A DNA stretch of 64,000 nucleotides from Cohnella faecalis (GCF_003570905.1 NZ_QXJM01000023.1:186001-250000), one strand, 5' to 3'. Numbered from the stretch's first letter, positions 24,247 through 34,134 are shown. Notes: a model not told the origin generated them from the letters alone. Made by a program: numbers and translations.

Positions 24247-26685
24247 ATGAACAAACCCGAAACGAACAGGAAGCAACGGGGGAGCAAGGGCAAAAGCAAG
24301 CGCCCGAAAAGCCGGAAACGGATCGGGCTTATCTGGCTGTTTTTCGTCGTGCTGGTCGGCGTCGTGTGCGCCGTCGTCGGTTACTTGCTCGTCATTCTGA
24401 ACGGAGAAAGGATTTTGAGCAACAATGTCAACAAGCTCGACCTCGAGACGGCTACCATTATCGTGGACAAGAGCGACAAGCAGATCGCCAAGCTGTCCGG
24501 CGAAGGAAGCAATCGCGAATACGTCAAGTTCAACGACATTCCGAAAAAGGTGACGGACGCGTTCGTGGCGACGGAGGACAAGCGGTTCTATGAGCACGGC
24601 GGAGTCGATCTCTTCGGCATCGGCAGGGCGCTGGTCAAAGATATAATCGCGAGAAGCGCGGTCGAAGGCGCAAGCACGATTACCCAGCAGGTTGCCAAAA
24701 ACCTTTTCCTTAACTCGGACAAAACGCTTTTCCGCAAAGGCACCGAAGCTTCCATCGCATTGGCGTTGGAAAATAATTATAGCAAGGAACAAATTCTCGA
24801 GCTCTACTTGAACCGGATTTATTTCGGCAAAAACCAGTATGGCATTAAGACAGCCGCGAAATATTATTTCGGGGTTACTGATCTTAACAAGCTTGAGACG
24901 TGGCAAATCGCGACTTTGGCGGGAATTCCGAAAGCTCCGAACGTCTACAATCCGGTAAACAATCCGGACAAGTCGATGGATCGGCGCGCTGTCGTCCTCT
25001 CCCTCATGGAGGATCAAGGACTTATTACGGAGCAGGAAAAGCTGGCGGCCGCTGTCGTGCCGTTCGATCCGGATAAAGTGCCAACGAAAAGCAGCCAATA
25101 CCAAACCTATATCGATTACGTGTTCGACGAAGCCCAGGAAGTGACGGGCTTGTCGGAGGACCAGTTCCTAAGAAGCGGCTATACGATCAAGGTGTCGATC
25201 GATACGAAGGCGCAGAAGGCGATGGAAGACGCGTTCGCCAAAGAGTCGATGTTCGAGAAGAGCAAGGACGAGACCAAGATGCAGGGCGCTATGGTCATCA
25301 TGGACCAGCACGACGGCACGCTCGTCGCGATGGTCGGCGGCCGCGACTACAGCAGGCAAGGCTGGAACCGCGTTACGAAGCAGCGCCAGCCCGGTTCTTC
25401 TTTTAAGCCGATCGTCTCCTACGGAGCGGCTATCGAGACGGGCAACTACTTCCCATGGTCGACGCTGCGGGATGACAAAACGTGCTACGACAAGGGCAAA
25501 TATTGTCCTACCGACTCGAACAGAGTGAAATACGTTGGACCGATCGCCATGACGCAGGCAATCAAGGAGTCGCGCAACCAACCGGCCGTATGGCTGTTGA
25601 ATGAAATCGGAGTGAGCAAAGGCGTGTCGTTCGCCGGCAAGCTCGGTATCGAACTCGACAAGAGCGACCGCAACCTCGCGATCGCGTTGGGCGGTCTGAC
25701 CAACGGCGTAACACCGCTGGAGATGGTTACGGCTTACGGCGCTTTCGCGAATGGCGGAACGCTCCAGAATCCGCACAGCGTACTGGAAATCAAAGATAAG
25801 AACAACAAGACGATTTACACGTATGATCCTCCGAAGGCGAAGCAGGTTATGGCACAGGAGACATCCTATTACGTTACGCAAATTATGCAGGGCGTTACTC
25901 AAACGGGAGGAACGGGCGTCAAAGCCAAAATATCCGGCCGCCCGGTAGCCGGGAAGACGGGGACGACGCAGCTCGGCATCAAGGGCGTAAGCTCGAGCGG
26001 CAACCGCGACGTCTGGTTCGTCGGCTACACACCGGAATGGACGGCTGCGGTATGGATGGGCTACGACAAAACGGACGAAAATCATTACGTGAAGCAAAGC
26101 AGCGGACAAGCGGCCGCCATGTTCGCGGCCGTCATGTCCAAAGGGCTCGAAGGCAAAGCGAAGAAATCGTTCCCTAAGCCGGGCAACGTGCAGGACGAAG
26201 AGAAGCTGCCCGCGGTTTCCGGCTTCACCGCCGCTTACGTTCCGGAGCAAGTATCCATTGAGCTTAAGTGGGGAGCCGTTTCAGCGGAAAACGTCACTTA
26301 CAGGGTATACAGGAAAGCCGATGGAGAAGCCGACTTCAAGCTTCTCGCCGAGGTCGGCCTGCCGCTGTTCGACGATTTGGCTATCTTGCCGGAGCAGACG
26401 TTTACGTACTATGTAACGGCCTACCAAGCATCTAAGAAAAAGGAAAGCGAACCTTCGCCTCAAGCGACCGTGACGGTAACGACGGACTTGAGCGGCGAAC
26501 CTTCCCCCGGAGACAATGGGCAGCAATCGCCGCCTCCGAACGAATCGGAGCCGCCGGTGGAAGGAGGCGGCGGAGAGTCTCCGTCTCCTACGCCATCGCC
26601 ATCGCCAAGCGCGAGTCCTTCGCCAGGCGGCGAAGCTTCGCCTGGTTCAAGTCCGACTCCTCCGGTCGAGAGCGCCCAGCCTTAG
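24247..26685 (+). CDS. Class A penicillin-binding protein (PBP1A family)
   Basis: An 812-residue bifunctional peptidoglycan synthase. Basic cytoplasmic N-terminus, one TM anchor (~27-51), then glycosyltransferase GT51 with FVATEDKRFYEHGGVD (E110 catalytic), GASTITQQVAKNLFL and LELYLNRIYFG. The transpeptidase has QPGSSFKP (S384, K387), the ESRN triad (S442, N444) and KTGTT (K570). A fibronectin type III-like domain (~658-740) and a Pro/Ser/Gly-rich tail end the protein, as in other Paenibacillus and Bacillus PBP1 proteins. RBS GAAGGGGAGA. It is monocistronic, with terminators on both sides. Product activity is well supported; which PBP1 paralogue it is remains open. Confidence 0.95.
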   Translation: MNKPETNRKQRGSKGKSKRPKSRKRIGLIWLFFVVLVGVVCAVVGYLLVILNGERILSNNVNKLDLETATIIVDKSDKQIAKLSGEGSNREYVKFNDIPKKVTDAFVATEDKRFYEHGGVDLFGIGRALVKDIIARSAVEGASTITQQVAKNLFLNSDKTLFRKGTEASIALALENNYSKEQILELYLNRIYFGKNQYGIKTAAKYYFGVTDLNKLETWQIATLAGIPKAPNVYNPVNNPDKSMDRRAVVLSLMEDQGLITEQEKLAAAVVPFDPDKVPTKSSQYQTYIDYVFDEAQEVTGLSEDQFLRSGYTIKVSIDTKAQKAMEDAFAKESMFEKSKDETKMQGAMVIMDQHDGTLVAMVGGRDYSRQGWNRVTKQRQPGSSFKPIVSYGAAIETGNYFPWSTLRDDKTCYDKGKYCPTDSNRVKYVGPIAMTQAIKESRNQPAVWLLNEIGVSKGVSFAGKLGIELDKSDRNLAIALGGLTNGVTPLEMVTAYGAFANGGTLQNPHSVLEIKDKNNKTIYTYDPPKAKQVMAQETSYYVTQIMQGVTQTGGTGVKAKISGRPVAGKTGTTQLGIKGVSSSGNRDVWFVGYTPEWTAAVWMGYDKTDENHYVKQSSGQAAAMFAAVMSKGLEGKAKKSFPKPGNVQDEEKLPAVSGFTAAYVPEQVSIELKWGAVSAENVTYRVYRKADGEADFKLLAEVGLPLFDDLAILPEQTFTYYVTAYQASKKKESEPSPQATVTVTTDLSGEPSPGDNGQQSPPPNESEPPVEGGGGESPSPTPSPSPSASPSPGGEASPGSSPTPPVESAQP

Positions 26686-26712
26686 GCCGCCGCAGTATGC
26701 GAAAATACGAAC

Positions 26713-26758
26713 AGAAGCGTTTAAGCGGGAGAGTCCCGGCTTAGGCGCTTCTTTTTTT
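26713..26758 (+). terminator. Terminator after the PBP gene
   Basis: AGAAGCG and CGCTTCT outer arms with an inner GCGGGA/TCCCGGC stem, followed by a run of T. It starts 28 bp after the stop. Confidence 0.88.
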
Positions 26759-26872
26759 CGCAAACGTCTGTAATTGCGTCATCTGGTGACAAGAGGCAAC
26801 TTGTGGTAAGCTTTGTGTACATTGTTTAAGCTCCCCGGACCGAGGACCGGATGGAAAGGATCGTACGAGTGG

Positions 26873-27433
26873 ATGAAACGTAAATTTTCCGACCGAGCCA
26901 ACTGGCGCCGCATTTTGAAAAAAAGCTATGCCTGCTTCCCGATGGACGATGCCCAATTCCGAGGTTTCGTGACTCTTTACCGAATTCATGATCTGCGGGA
27001 TCCTTTATGGAAAGATTATAACGGTCGCCGGATGTGCCTGGCCGATCGAGGCTACTTGTGGATGCAGCATTTTCCGAAGGGTGAGCATTTTATCGTTACG
27101 ACCATGTTCGATAACAACGGGAACGTCGTTCAGTGGTACATCGACATCTGCAAGACGCAAGGACTGACCGATCAGCAGGTGCCATGGTTCGATGACTTGT
27201 TTCTCGACATCGTCGTCTTGCCGACCGGCGAGACGCTGCTGCTCGACGAAGACGAGCTGGAGGAAGCGCTTGACGAAGGACAGATTACCGCGCGCGATTC
27301 GGCTATGGCGCAGCGGACGGCGGCAAGGCTGCTCGATCTGATCAAGCAGAAGAAATTCCCTTATTTCGACATGAGCTTGCAGCATCGGAAGCACTATCTC
27401 GATAAGCTCGGCTGGGAGAAAGGAACTCTCTAG
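26873..27433 (+). CDS. DUF402 domain protein (nucleoside di/triphosphatase-like)
   Basis: A 186-residue protein with the DUF402 (FomD/Ntdp) beta-barrel signature. Key stretches are MCLADRGYLWMQHFP, FDNNGNVVQWYIDICKT, VPWFDDLFLDIVVLPTGE and LLDEDELEEAL; the acidic clusters bind divalent metal in relatives. Bacillus and Staphylococcus homologues (Ntdp, formerly YgaC/SACOL2020-like) hydrolyse nucleoside tri- and diphosphates, so a phosphatase role is likely but inferred. The start is placed at ATG 26873 (MKRKFSDR); an upstream in-frame ATG would add 20 atypical residues. It is followed 1 bp later by the YdcF gene, probably in one transcript. Confidence 0.82.
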   Translation: MKRKFSDRANWRRILKKSYACFPMDDAQFRGFVTLYRIHDLRDPLWKDYNGRRMCLADRGYLWMQHFPKGEHFIVTTMFDNNGNVVQWYIDICKTQGLTDQQVPWFDDLFLDIVVLPTGETLLLDEDELEEALDEGQITARDSAMAQRTAARLLDLIKQKKFPYFDMSLQHRKHYLDKLGWEKGTL

Positions 27434-27434
27434 G

Positions 27435-28109
27435 ATGAGGCAGCTTCGGAGCTCGCGGCGGGTTGCGCCGTTTTCGATGTCATCGGGCAAAAAGAAGAAC
27501 GTGTGGCTGAAGCGATTCGCCTGGTTGGCGGCGGTAGGAATATTGGCTATCGCCGTTTGGTGCGGAACGCTTTATTCGATCATCGTACGGTTCGACGGAA
27601 TTCCCAATTCGGGTACTCCCGTCCAGGCGGACGTCGGCATCGTGCTCGGCGCAACGCTCTGGAACGACAAGCCGAGCCCGGGGCTGCAGGAGCGCCTTGA
27701 CCATGCTTTGACTCTTTATCGGCAAGGAGCTTTCAAGCAGTTCATCGTAACCGGCGGTCTTGACGACAACGGAGCGACGCTGACGGAAGCTGCGGGAATG
27801 CGCAATTATCTCGTTCTCCAAGGAGTGCCGGAGGCAGATATTGCGCTGGATACCGAATCGCGCAGCACCTACGAAAATTTATTGTTCGCCAAGGCGATCA
27901 TGGATAAAAGACAGTGGAAATCCGCGGTCATCGTTACACATCGATATCATGGCTCCAGAGCCGGCAGCATTGCCAAGCAGCTTGGCTATTCGCCGGTTCA
28001 AGTAAGCGTAACGGATTCCAAAGTGCTGAAGCTTTCGTATCACAAGACAAGGGAAGTTCTCGCGTATACGAAATGGCTGTTGGACAAGGCAAGGATGAGT
28101 TTCGGATGA
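27435..28109 (+). CDS. YdcF/SanA family membrane protein (DUF218)
   Basis: A 224-residue protein with a single N-terminal membrane segment (~24-48) and an extracytoplasmic DUF218 domain. Typical motifs are ADVGIVLGATLWNDKPSPGLQERLDHAL, FIVTGGLDDNG, LTEAAGMRNYLVLQGVPEADIALDTESRSTYENL and VIVTHRYHGSRA. The exact function is unknown; the related SanA protein influences envelope permeability in E. coli. The ATG at 27435 follows the previous stop by 1 bp, with AAAGGA in the preceding gene as RBS. Confidence 0.88.
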   Translation: MRQLRSSRRVAPFSMSSGKKKNVWLKRFAWLAAVGILAIAVWCGTLYSIIVRFDGIPNSGTPVQADVGIVLGATLWNDKPSPGLQERLDHALTLYRQGAFKQFIVTGGLDDNGATLTEAAGMRNYLVLQGVPEADIALDTESRSTYENLLFAKAIMDKRQWKSAVIVTHRYHGSRAGSIAKQLGYSPVQVSVTDSKVLKLSYHKTREVLAYTKWLLDKARMSFG

Positions 28110-28182
28110 CTAGCGCTCGCTTGGCCGGAATATATTGATATTGCGGCTATTTCGTCGACAAATCCACTTGGGGTGAATTGCG

Positions 28183-29175
28183 ATGAATGCGAGGGCGGGT
28201 AGTTCCGGCATCCGCGAACCGGCTGCGGCGGCGCTGAGACCGTCCCGGCAAATCAATATCGTGCTGCGCAAAGCCGACTCGGCTGCGGACGCAGCGCAAG
28301 GATTGGCCGATTCGGCAGCAGCGGCCAGCGGCGTCAAGGCGATGCCTCAGACAGGGCCATGGTCCGATTGGCACAAAGAGCTCGACAAGATGGTCGGACT
28401 CGAGAACGTGAAGGATCTCGTCTACGAAATTTACGCGCTGCTGCAAATTTCCCAATTTCGCAGCGAAGCGGGGCTTCATGCTCACGCACACGTGTATCAC
28501 ATGATTTTCAAAGGGAATCCCGGCACCGGCAAGACGACAGTAGCAAGGCTGCTCGCCAAACTGTTTCAGAACATGGGTCTGCTGACCAAGGGCCATCTTG
28601 TCGAAGTGGAACGCGCCGATCTCGTCGGCGAATACATCGGCCATACGGCCCAGAAGACGAGAGAGCTGGTCAAGAAGGCGCTCGGCGGCGTGTTGTTCGT
28701 AGACGAGGCATACAGCTTGGCCAGAGGCGGGGAGAAAGATTTCGGCAAGGAAGCGATCGATACTCTCGTCAAAGCGATGGAAGATTACAAAAACCAGTTC
28801 GTTCTCATTTTGGCCGGTTACACGATGGAGATCGACGCTTTTCTGCTGACAAATCCGGGCTTGCCGTCGCGGTTTCCGATTGCGATGGAATTTCCCGATT
28901 ACACGGCGGATCAATTGATTCAGATCGCGGAAGGGATGGCCAAGGATAGGGATTATTCCTTGCTTCCCCAATCCTTGTTCAAGCTTAGAGATTTGATTCT
29001 GCAGGAAAAGACGGAATCGATCTATCCCTTCAGCAATGCGCGTTACGTCCGGAACGTCATCGAGAGAGCGATTCGCAATCAAGCAGTCAGACTTCTTGCC
29101 GTTTATCCGACGGGTGCTTCTCCCGGCCGGCAAGAGCTGATGGCGCTTAGAGCAGAAGATATTAAAAGTATTTAA
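28183..29175 (+). CDS. spoVK: Stage V sporulation protein K, AAA+ ATPase
   Basis: A 330-residue CbbX-type AAA+ ATPase needed for spore maturation in B. subtilis. Walker A is GNPGTGKTT (111-119), Walker B GGVLFVDEAYSLA (~168-180). Sensor 1 is FVLILAGYTMEID, and the arginine-containing GLPSRFP follows. Identity as SpoVK rests on both family features and position: spoVK-hflX-ynbB-glnR-glnA is the same order as in B. subtilis. The N-terminal ~55 residues, Ala/Arg rich, are extra and variable. RBS GGGGTGA. Expression by a sporulation sigma factor is expected from B. subtilis, but I could not define the promoter with confidence. Confidence 0.93.
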   Translation: MNARAGSSGIREPAAAALRPSRQINIVLRKADSAADAAQGLADSAAAASGVKAMPQTGPWSDWHKELDKMVGLENVKDLVYEIYALLQISQFRSEAGLHAHAHVYHMIFKGNPGTGKTTVARLLAKLFQNMGLLTKGHLVEVERADLVGEYIGHTAQKTRELVKKALGGVLFVDEAYSLARGGEKDFGKEAIDTLVKAMEDYKNQFVLILAGYTMEIDAFLLTNPGLPSRFPIAMEFPDYTADQLIQIAEGMAKDRDYSLLPQSLFKLRDLILQEKTESIYPFSNARYVRNVIERAIRNQAVRLLAVYPTGASPGRQELMALRAEDIKSI

Positions 29176-29209
29176 TGCCGTTAATTGATGAATGAACCGA
29201 GAGGGTTGA

Positions 29210-30508
29210 ATGGGTGCTGCTATGATACCAAACACGTATGAGACAGGAGCTGGCGCGGCGGAGAAAGCCATTCTCGTTAGTCTCGTCACCGATCAGGTCA
29301 AACGTTCCGGAGCCGATCCGAAGCATTCGCTTGAAGAGCTCGTGTCGCTGACGGAGACGGCAGGGGTTGAAGTTATTGCGACCCTTATGCAGCAGCGCGA
29401 GGTTCCCGATTCCAGATGGTTCGTTGGCAAAGGGAAGGCGCAGGAAATCAAAGAAATGGCGGCGGAGACAGGCGCGACTACGGCCGTCTTCGACCAGGAG
29501 CTGTCGGGAGCGCAAGTGCGCAACCTGGAGGAAGAGCTGGATTTGAAAATCATTGACCGAACCCAGCTCATCCTCGATATTTTTGCCGGGCGCGCCAAAA
29601 CCCGCGAAGGCATTCTTCAGGTCGAGCTGGCGCAGCTGTCGTATTTGCTGCCTCGGCTATCGGGACATGGCAAAAATTTGTCGCGGCTCGGCGGCGGGAT
29701 CGGGACAAGAGGGCCCGGGGAGACGAAGCTGGAAACCGATCGCCGGCACATTCGCGACAGGATCACCGAATTGAAGCGGCAGCTTGAAGCGGTGACGCAG
29801 CATCGCACCTTGCATCGCGAACGCCGGCGCAAAGCCGGCGTCGTGCAGGTGGCGCTCGTCGGTTACACCAACGCGGGCAAGTCGACCTTGCTTCGGCAAT
29901 TGACGGCGGCGGACGTGCTTGTCGAGGACAAGCTGTTCGCGACTCTCGATCCGACGTCCCGTACGCTTACGCTGCCAAGCGGCAAAGAAGTTTTGCTGAC
30001 CGACACGGTTGGTTTCATCCAGAATTTGCCTCACGATCTGGTCGCGGCTTTCCGGGCGACGCTCGAGGAAGCTAACGAAGCGGACTTGCTGCTCCACATT
30101 TCCGATGCGTCTTCTCCTATGCGGGAGCGGCAACAGAAGGTTGTGGAGGAAGTGCTCGGCGAGCTCGGCGCGGCGGGGAAGACAACGGTGCACGTGTGGA
30201 ACAAGATCGATCTCTGTTCTTCTGCGTCGCTGTCGCTTTTGCCGGGAGGTAACGACTCCTTGCGCATAAGCGCATTTAAACCGAACGATTTGGACAAATT
30301 AAAAGAAGCTGTCGAGGACAAAATTCTCGGCGGCGTTTGCATGCTTCGAATACCGGCTTCAAGAGGTGATCTGGCATCTCTGGCTTACCGTGTCGGCGAG
30401 GTGATCTTGCAAGAAACCGAGGACGACTGGCTGGTTATGACGGTTCGACTCAATCCGGCGGATATGGAAAAGTGGGGGCATCCGCTGGTTCCTTTTCAAG
30501 TTTCGTAA
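29210..30508 (+). CDS. hflX: GTPase HflX
   Basis: A ribosome-associated GTPase that splits stalled or heat-damaged ribosomes. 432 residues. The N-terminal HflX domain has WFVGKGKAQEI, ATTAVFDQELSGAQVRNLEEEL and the glycine-rich RLGGGIGTRGPGETKLETDRR. The G domain has G1 GYTNAGKST (218-226), DPTSRTL, G3 DTVGFI and G4 NKID. C-terminal sheet as usual. GAGAGGG serves as RBS before ATG 29210; a second ATG lies four codons later. The gap to the following ynbB-like gene is short, so co-transcription is likely. Confidence 0.96.
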   Translation: MGAAMIPNTYETGAGAAEKAILVSLVTDQVKRSGADPKHSLEELVSLTETAGVEVIATLMQQREVPDSRWFVGKGKAQEIKEMAAETGATTAVFDQELSGAQVRNLEEELDLKIIDRTQLILDIFAGRAKTREGILQVELAQLSYLLPRLSGHGKNLSRLGGGIGTRGPGETKLETDRRHIRDRITELKRQLEAVTQHRTLHRERRRKAGVVQVALVGYTNAGKSTLLRQLTAADVLVEDKLFATLDPTSRTLTLPSGKEVLLTDTVGFIQNLPHDLVAAFRATLEEANEADLLLHISDASSPMRERQQKVVEEVLGELGAAGKTTVHVWNKIDLCSSASLSLLPGGNDSLRISAFKPNDLDKLKEAVEDKILGGVCMLRIPASRGDLASLAYRVGEVILQETEDDWLVMTVRLNPADMEKWGHPLVPFQVS

Positions 30509-30559
30509 ACAATTGTCAAGCACATGCGCGCAAGGCTGAGACAGAGGAGAGACGGCAAG

Positions 30560-31828
30560 GTGGAAGTAAGGGTAACCGATTGGGAGCGCAAGTGGGAGCA
30601 GCTGGCGAAAGAAGCGGAGACGATCGCCGCAGATCGACTGCGAGCGATGGACAGTATCGTCGAACGGAATCAATGGAAAGTGATTCAAGCTTTCCAGAAG
30701 CAAAAAGTGAGCGATTATCATTTCGCCGGATCGACGGGTTACGGGTACAACGACAGAGGACGAGAAGTTCTCGATCTCGTCTATGCCGACGTATTCGGCG
30801 CGGAAGCGGCGATCGTTCGTCCGCATCTCGTATCGGGCACGCATACGATATCCGCTGCGTTGTTCGGCTGCCTTCGTCCGGGGGATGAGCTGTTGTTCGT
30901 AACCGGCAAGCCTTACGATACGCTGCACAAAGTGATCGGGAGCGCCGGGGACGGAACAGGCTCCTTATCGGATTGGGGAGTATCGGTCAAAATGGTGGCG
31001 TTGCTTCCGGATGGCCGCGTCGATTGGGACAGCGTAGCGGCAGCCGTAACGGACAAGACGAAAATGTTCGGCATCCAGAGGTCCCGAGGATACGATTGGC
31101 GCCCTTCGTTCACGATCGCGCAGCTTCGGGAAATGACCGCGAGACTGAAAGAGCTCAAGCCGGAAGCGATCGTGTTCGCCGATAATTGCTACGGCGAATT
31201 TACGGAAGAGCTTGAGCCGCCGCATGTAGGCGTAGATCTTATCGCCGGCTCTTTGATCAAAAATCCGGGAGGCGGCCTTGCCTCCAGCGGGGGATATATT
31301 GCGGGGCGCGCCGATTTGGTCGAGCTGGCCGCCTATCGGATTACCGCACCCGGAATCGGCGGCGAAGTTGGCGCGATGTTAGGCACGACGCGATCGATCT
31401 ATCAAGGGCTGTTCCTCGCTCCGCTGCTTGTCGGACAAGCGGTCAAAGGGAGCATTTTTGCCGCCTGCATGTTCGAAAGCCTCGGTTTTGAAACGCACCC
31501 GCGATGGAACGACCCGCGAACCGATCTTATTCAGGCTATTCGGTTCCAATCTGCGGAGCCGTTGATCGCCTTCGTTCAGGCGATTCAAAAAGCGGCCGCC
31601 GTAGACGCCCACGTCGTGCCAGAGCCATGGGATATGCCGGGCTACGAGCATCCCGTCATTATGGCTGCTGGAACGTTCATCCAGGGCGGCAGCCTGGAGC
31701 TGTCCGCGGATGCGCCGATTCGCGAGCCTTATATTGCTTACATGCAGGGCGGTTTGACATATGCGCATGTGAAGTATGCCGTCAAGCTGGCCATTTCGGA
31801 GCTGGGTATCCGAGGATATCTATCATAA
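30560..31828 (+). CDS. ynbB: Methionine gamma-lyase family PLP enzyme (YnbB; aluminium resistance protein family)
   Basis: A 422-residue PLP fold-type I protein of the Met_gamma_lyase family. Motifs include DYHFAGSTGYGYNDRGREVLDLVYADVFG, RPHLVSGTHTIS, FADNCYGEF and the PLP-lysine region AGSLIKNPGGGLASSGGY. I place the start at GTG 30560, which has AGGAG 10 bp upstream; the in-frame ATG 36 bp earlier lies before that RBS. B. subtilis YnbB sits in the same place, between hflX and glnR. The physiological reaction is not established; a C-S lyase activity is suggested by the family name only. Confidence 0.9.
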   Translation: MEVRVTDWERKWEQLAKEAETIAADRLRAMDSIVERNQWKVIQAFQKQKVSDYHFAGSTGYGYNDRGREVLDLVYADVFGAEAAIVRPHLVSGTHTISAALFGCLRPGDELLFVTGKPYDTLHKVIGSAGDGTGSLSDWGVSVKMVALLPDGRVDWDSVAAAVTDKTKMFGIQRSRGYDWRPSFTIAQLREMTARLKELKPEAIVFADNCYGEFTEELEPPHVGVDLIAGSLIKNPGGGLASSGGYIAGRADLVELAAYRITAPGIGGEVGAMLGTTRSIYQGLFLAPLLVGQAVKGSIFAACMFESLGFETHPRWNDPRTDLIQAIRFQSAEPLIAFVQAIQKAAAVDAHVVPEPWDMPGYEHPVIMAAGTFIQGGSLELSADAPIREPYIAYMQGGLTYAHVKYAVKLAISELGIRGYLS

Positions 31829-31840
31829 ACAAATCAAAAA

Positions 31841-31880
31841 CCTAACATTCCTTGACACGTTTTTGGAAGAACGCTACAAT
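31841..31880 (+). promoter_or_regulatory. glnRA promoter with a candidate GlnR operator
   Basis: TTGACA (31852-31857), 17-bp spacer and TACAAT (31875-31880): a near-consensus sigma-A promoter 47 bp upstream of glnR. CCTAACATTCCTTGACA (31841-31857) overlaps the -35. On the minus strand it reads TGTCA-N7-TTAGG, partly matching the GlnR/TnrA site TGTNA-N7-TNACA. The promoter is well supported; the operator is a guess with two mismatches in one half-site. Confidence 0.8.
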
Positions 31881-31926
31881 GAAAGTGATTTCAAAAACAC
31901 AAGTCAAGATGGAAGGTTGATACGAC

Positions 31927-32346
31927 ATGGCTGGCGATGAGATACGCAGGAATATGGCGCTGTTTCCGATCGGCATCGTTATGAAGCTTACCGATCTGAC
32001 TGCCCGTCAAATCCGATATTACGAGCAGCACGAGCTGATTCAGCCCGCGCGGACTTCGGGGAACCAACGGCTGTTCTCTTTTAACGACGTCGAGCGTCTG
32101 CTCGAGATCAAGTCGCTTATCGAGAAGGGCGTCAATATCGCTGGCATCAAGCAGGTAATGAATCCGGTTGGCGAGAACGAAGACGATTCGACCATCATCA
32201 ACGAGCAATCCGAGGTTAAGCGTCGCGAGCTGACCGATTCGCAGCTTCATCGGATGCTGAAGCAGCAATTAATGACCGGCAACAAACGGCCGGGACAGGT
32301 ATCGTTGATCCAAGGGGAGCTATCGCGCTTTTTCAAGCACAAATAA
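31927..32346 (+). CDS. glnR: Nitrogen regulator GlnR (MerR family)
   Basis: A 139-residue MerR-type repressor of glnRA and other nitrogen genes. The N-terminal winged helix is clear: VMKLTDLTARQIRYYEQHELIQPARTSGNQRLFSFNDVERLLEIKSLIEKG. The short C-terminal tail (QGELSRFF) resembles the autoinhibitory segment through which feedback-inhibited glutamine synthetase activates DNA binding. It is immediately upstream of glnA, as in Bacillus, and is preceded by a strong promoter. RBS GGAAGG. Confidence 0.96.
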   Translation: MAGDEIRRNMALFPIGIVMKLTDLTARQIRYYEQHELIQPARTSGNQRLFSFNDVERLLEIKSLIEKGVNIAGIKQVMNPVGENEDDSTIINEQSEVKRRELTDSQLHRMLKQQLMTGNKRPGQVSLIQGELSRFFKHK

Positions 32347-32377
32347 GCCGGCTGCGGCATAATCCGAGGAGGCAATC

Positions 32378-33706
32378 ATGAGTTACTCACGCGAAGATAT
32401 CGTAAGGATCGCCAAGGAAGAGAACGTTCGTTTCATTCGTCTCCAATTTACCGATTTGCTTGGGACGATCAAAAACGTGGAAATTCCGGTAAGCCAATTG
32501 GAGAAAGCGCTCGACAACAAAATGATGTTCGACGGCTCTTCGATCGAAGGATACGTCCGGATCGAAGAATCCGATATGTATTTATACCCGGATCTGGATA
32601 CATGGGTTATTTTCCCATGGGTTAACCAGAATAAAGTCGCCCGTCTTATTTGCGACATTTACATGCCGGACGGCACACCGTTCGCGGGAGATCCGCGCGG
32701 AATTCTGAAGCGTGCTCTTCAAGAAGCCGAAGAAATGGGCTATAGCGCTTTGAACGTCGGTCCGGAGCCTGAATTTTTCCTGTTCCAAACGGACGACAAA
32801 GGGAATCCGACGACTGATCTGAACGACCAAGGCGGCTACTTCGATTTGGCGCCTACCGATTTGGGAGAGAACTGCCGCCGGGATATCGTTCTTACGCTCG
32901 AGGAAATGGGCTTTGAAATCGAAGCTTCTCACCATGAGGTAGCGCCCGGACAACACGAAATCGACTTCAAATACGCGAAAGCGATCAAAGCGGCCGACCA
33001 AATCCAGACGTTCAAGCTCGTCGTTAAGACGATCGCCCGTCAGCACGGTCTGCATGCAACCTTTATGCCTAAGCCATTGTTCGGTATGAACGGATCGGGC
33101 ATGCACTGCCACCAATCGTTGTTCAAAGGCAAAGAGAACGCGTTCTACGATGCCAACGACAAGTTGGGACTGAGCACCGTTGCGCGTCAATATATGGCAG
33201 GAATGCTGCATCACGCTCGCGGTATAGCGGCGATCACGAATCCAACCGTTAACTCGTACAAACGCCTGGTGCCTGGCTACGAAGCTCCGGTCTATGTTGC
33301 ATGGTCGGCAAGCAATCGCAGTCCGATGATCCGTATTCCGGCTTCTCGCGGACTGAGCACGCGGATCGAGGTCCGCAACCCGGATCCGGCAGCCAATCCA
33401 TATTTGGCTCTGGCGGTCATGCTCAAAGCAGGACTTGACGGCATCAAGAACAAGCTGTCGCTTCCGGCTCCTGTAGACCGCAATATCTATGTCATGAGCG
33501 AAGAAGAGCGTATCGAAGCGGGTATTCCAAGCCTTCCGATCAACCTTCAGGACGCTCTCAACGAGATGCTTCGCGACAATGTCATCTGCGACGCTCTCGG
33601 CGATCATGCGTTGAGCCACTTCTACGAGCTCAAGGAAATCGAGTGGGATATGTACCGGACACAGGTTCATCAGTGGGAACGCGATCAATATTTGACCAAC
33701 TACTAA
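32378..33706 (+). CDS. glnA: Glutamine synthetase, type I-alpha
   Basis: A 442-residue enzyme making glutamine from glutamate, ammonia and ATP (444 in B. subtilis). Motifs: N-terminal [45 protein letters not shown], the ATP/Mg stretch [49 protein letters not shown] and the C-terminal [20 protein letters not shown]. There is no adenylylation tyrosine region of the I-beta type, so control should be by feedback inhibition and GlnR. RBS GAGGAGG, 31 bp after glnR. Terminator follows. Confidence 0.98.
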   Translation: MSYSREDIVRIAKEENVRFIRLQFTDLLGTIKNVEIPVSQLEKALDNKMMFDGSSIEGYVRIEESDMYLYPDLDTWVIFPWVNQNKVARLICDIYMPDGTPFAGDPRGILKRALQEAEEMGYSALNVGPEPEFFLFQTDDKGNPTTDLNDQGGYFDLAPTDLGENCRRDIVLTLEEMGFEIEASHHEVAPGQHEIDFKYAKAIKAADQIQTFKLVVKTIARQHGLHATFMPKPLFGMNGSGMHCHQSLFKGKENAFYDANDKLGLSTVARQYMAGMLHHARGIAAITNPTVNSYKRLVPGYEAPVYVAWSASNRSPMIRIPASRGLSTRIEVRNPDPAANPYLALAVMLKAGLDGIKNKLSLPAPVDRNIYVMSEEERIEAGIPSLPINLQDALNEMLRDNVICDALGDHALSHFYELKEIEWDMYRTQVHQWERDQYLTNY

Positions 33707-33722
33707 TCGCTACTTATCAGAT

Positions 33723-33764
33723 AAGGCACCGCCTGGGGCGTTTTACCGGGCTGTGCCTTTTTTT
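33723..33764 (+). terminator. Terminator of the glnRA operon
   Basis: AAGGCAC and GTGCCTT arms with an inner GC-rich stem, followed by seven T. It starts 16 bp after the glnA stop. Confidence 0.92.
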
Positions 33765-33788
33765 GTTTCATCGACTTTTTTGTAAGTT

Positions 33789-33912
33789 GTGCCAATATCC
33801 CCTGGTTCAGAAAATAGGGACTCTTTTGAAAGTGGTGCCATTATCCCTTCGGATCAGAAATAGGTGCTCTTTACGAAAGCGGTACCATTATCCTTCTGTT
33901 CAGAATTGAAGA
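33789..33912 (+). repeat. Short array of a 46-47-bp intergenic repeat (three units, last one truncated)
   Basis: Units start with GTGCCA or GTACCA at 33789, 33835 and 33882. The consensus begins GTGCCATTATCCCTTCTGTT, continues CAGAAAATAGGTGCTC and ends near TTTTGAAAG. The 561-bp gap 33707-34267 holds the glnA terminator, this array, ~220 bp with no gene or recognisable feature, and an inverted single copy at 34135. Other copies of the same family lie at 56535 and 57761. Confidence 0.85.
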
Positions 33913-34134
33913 TGTTGCGATAAATTGAGCTTGAGAGCAGGCGAGGCTGTTAATGAGAAGAAGGTCTGTCGCTTGTCATTTTGGAGCATGCCTTGGTTTG
34001 AAGTGCCTATAAGACGAATAGAGATGCGAATGAGTATTGCGAAAGTGCGACTGTTTGTGATGCTGCCTTTTGAGTGTGAGCTCTTAGGGTACTGTAACGA
34101 TTTTTCTTGCTGGTTGATTCCTTGCTCCTCGCTT

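Noticed and set aside
23827..25104. Long minus-strand frame opposite hfq and the PBP gene
   Set aside because: It covers two certain plus-strand genes and a terminator, and its translation has no recognisable family pattern.
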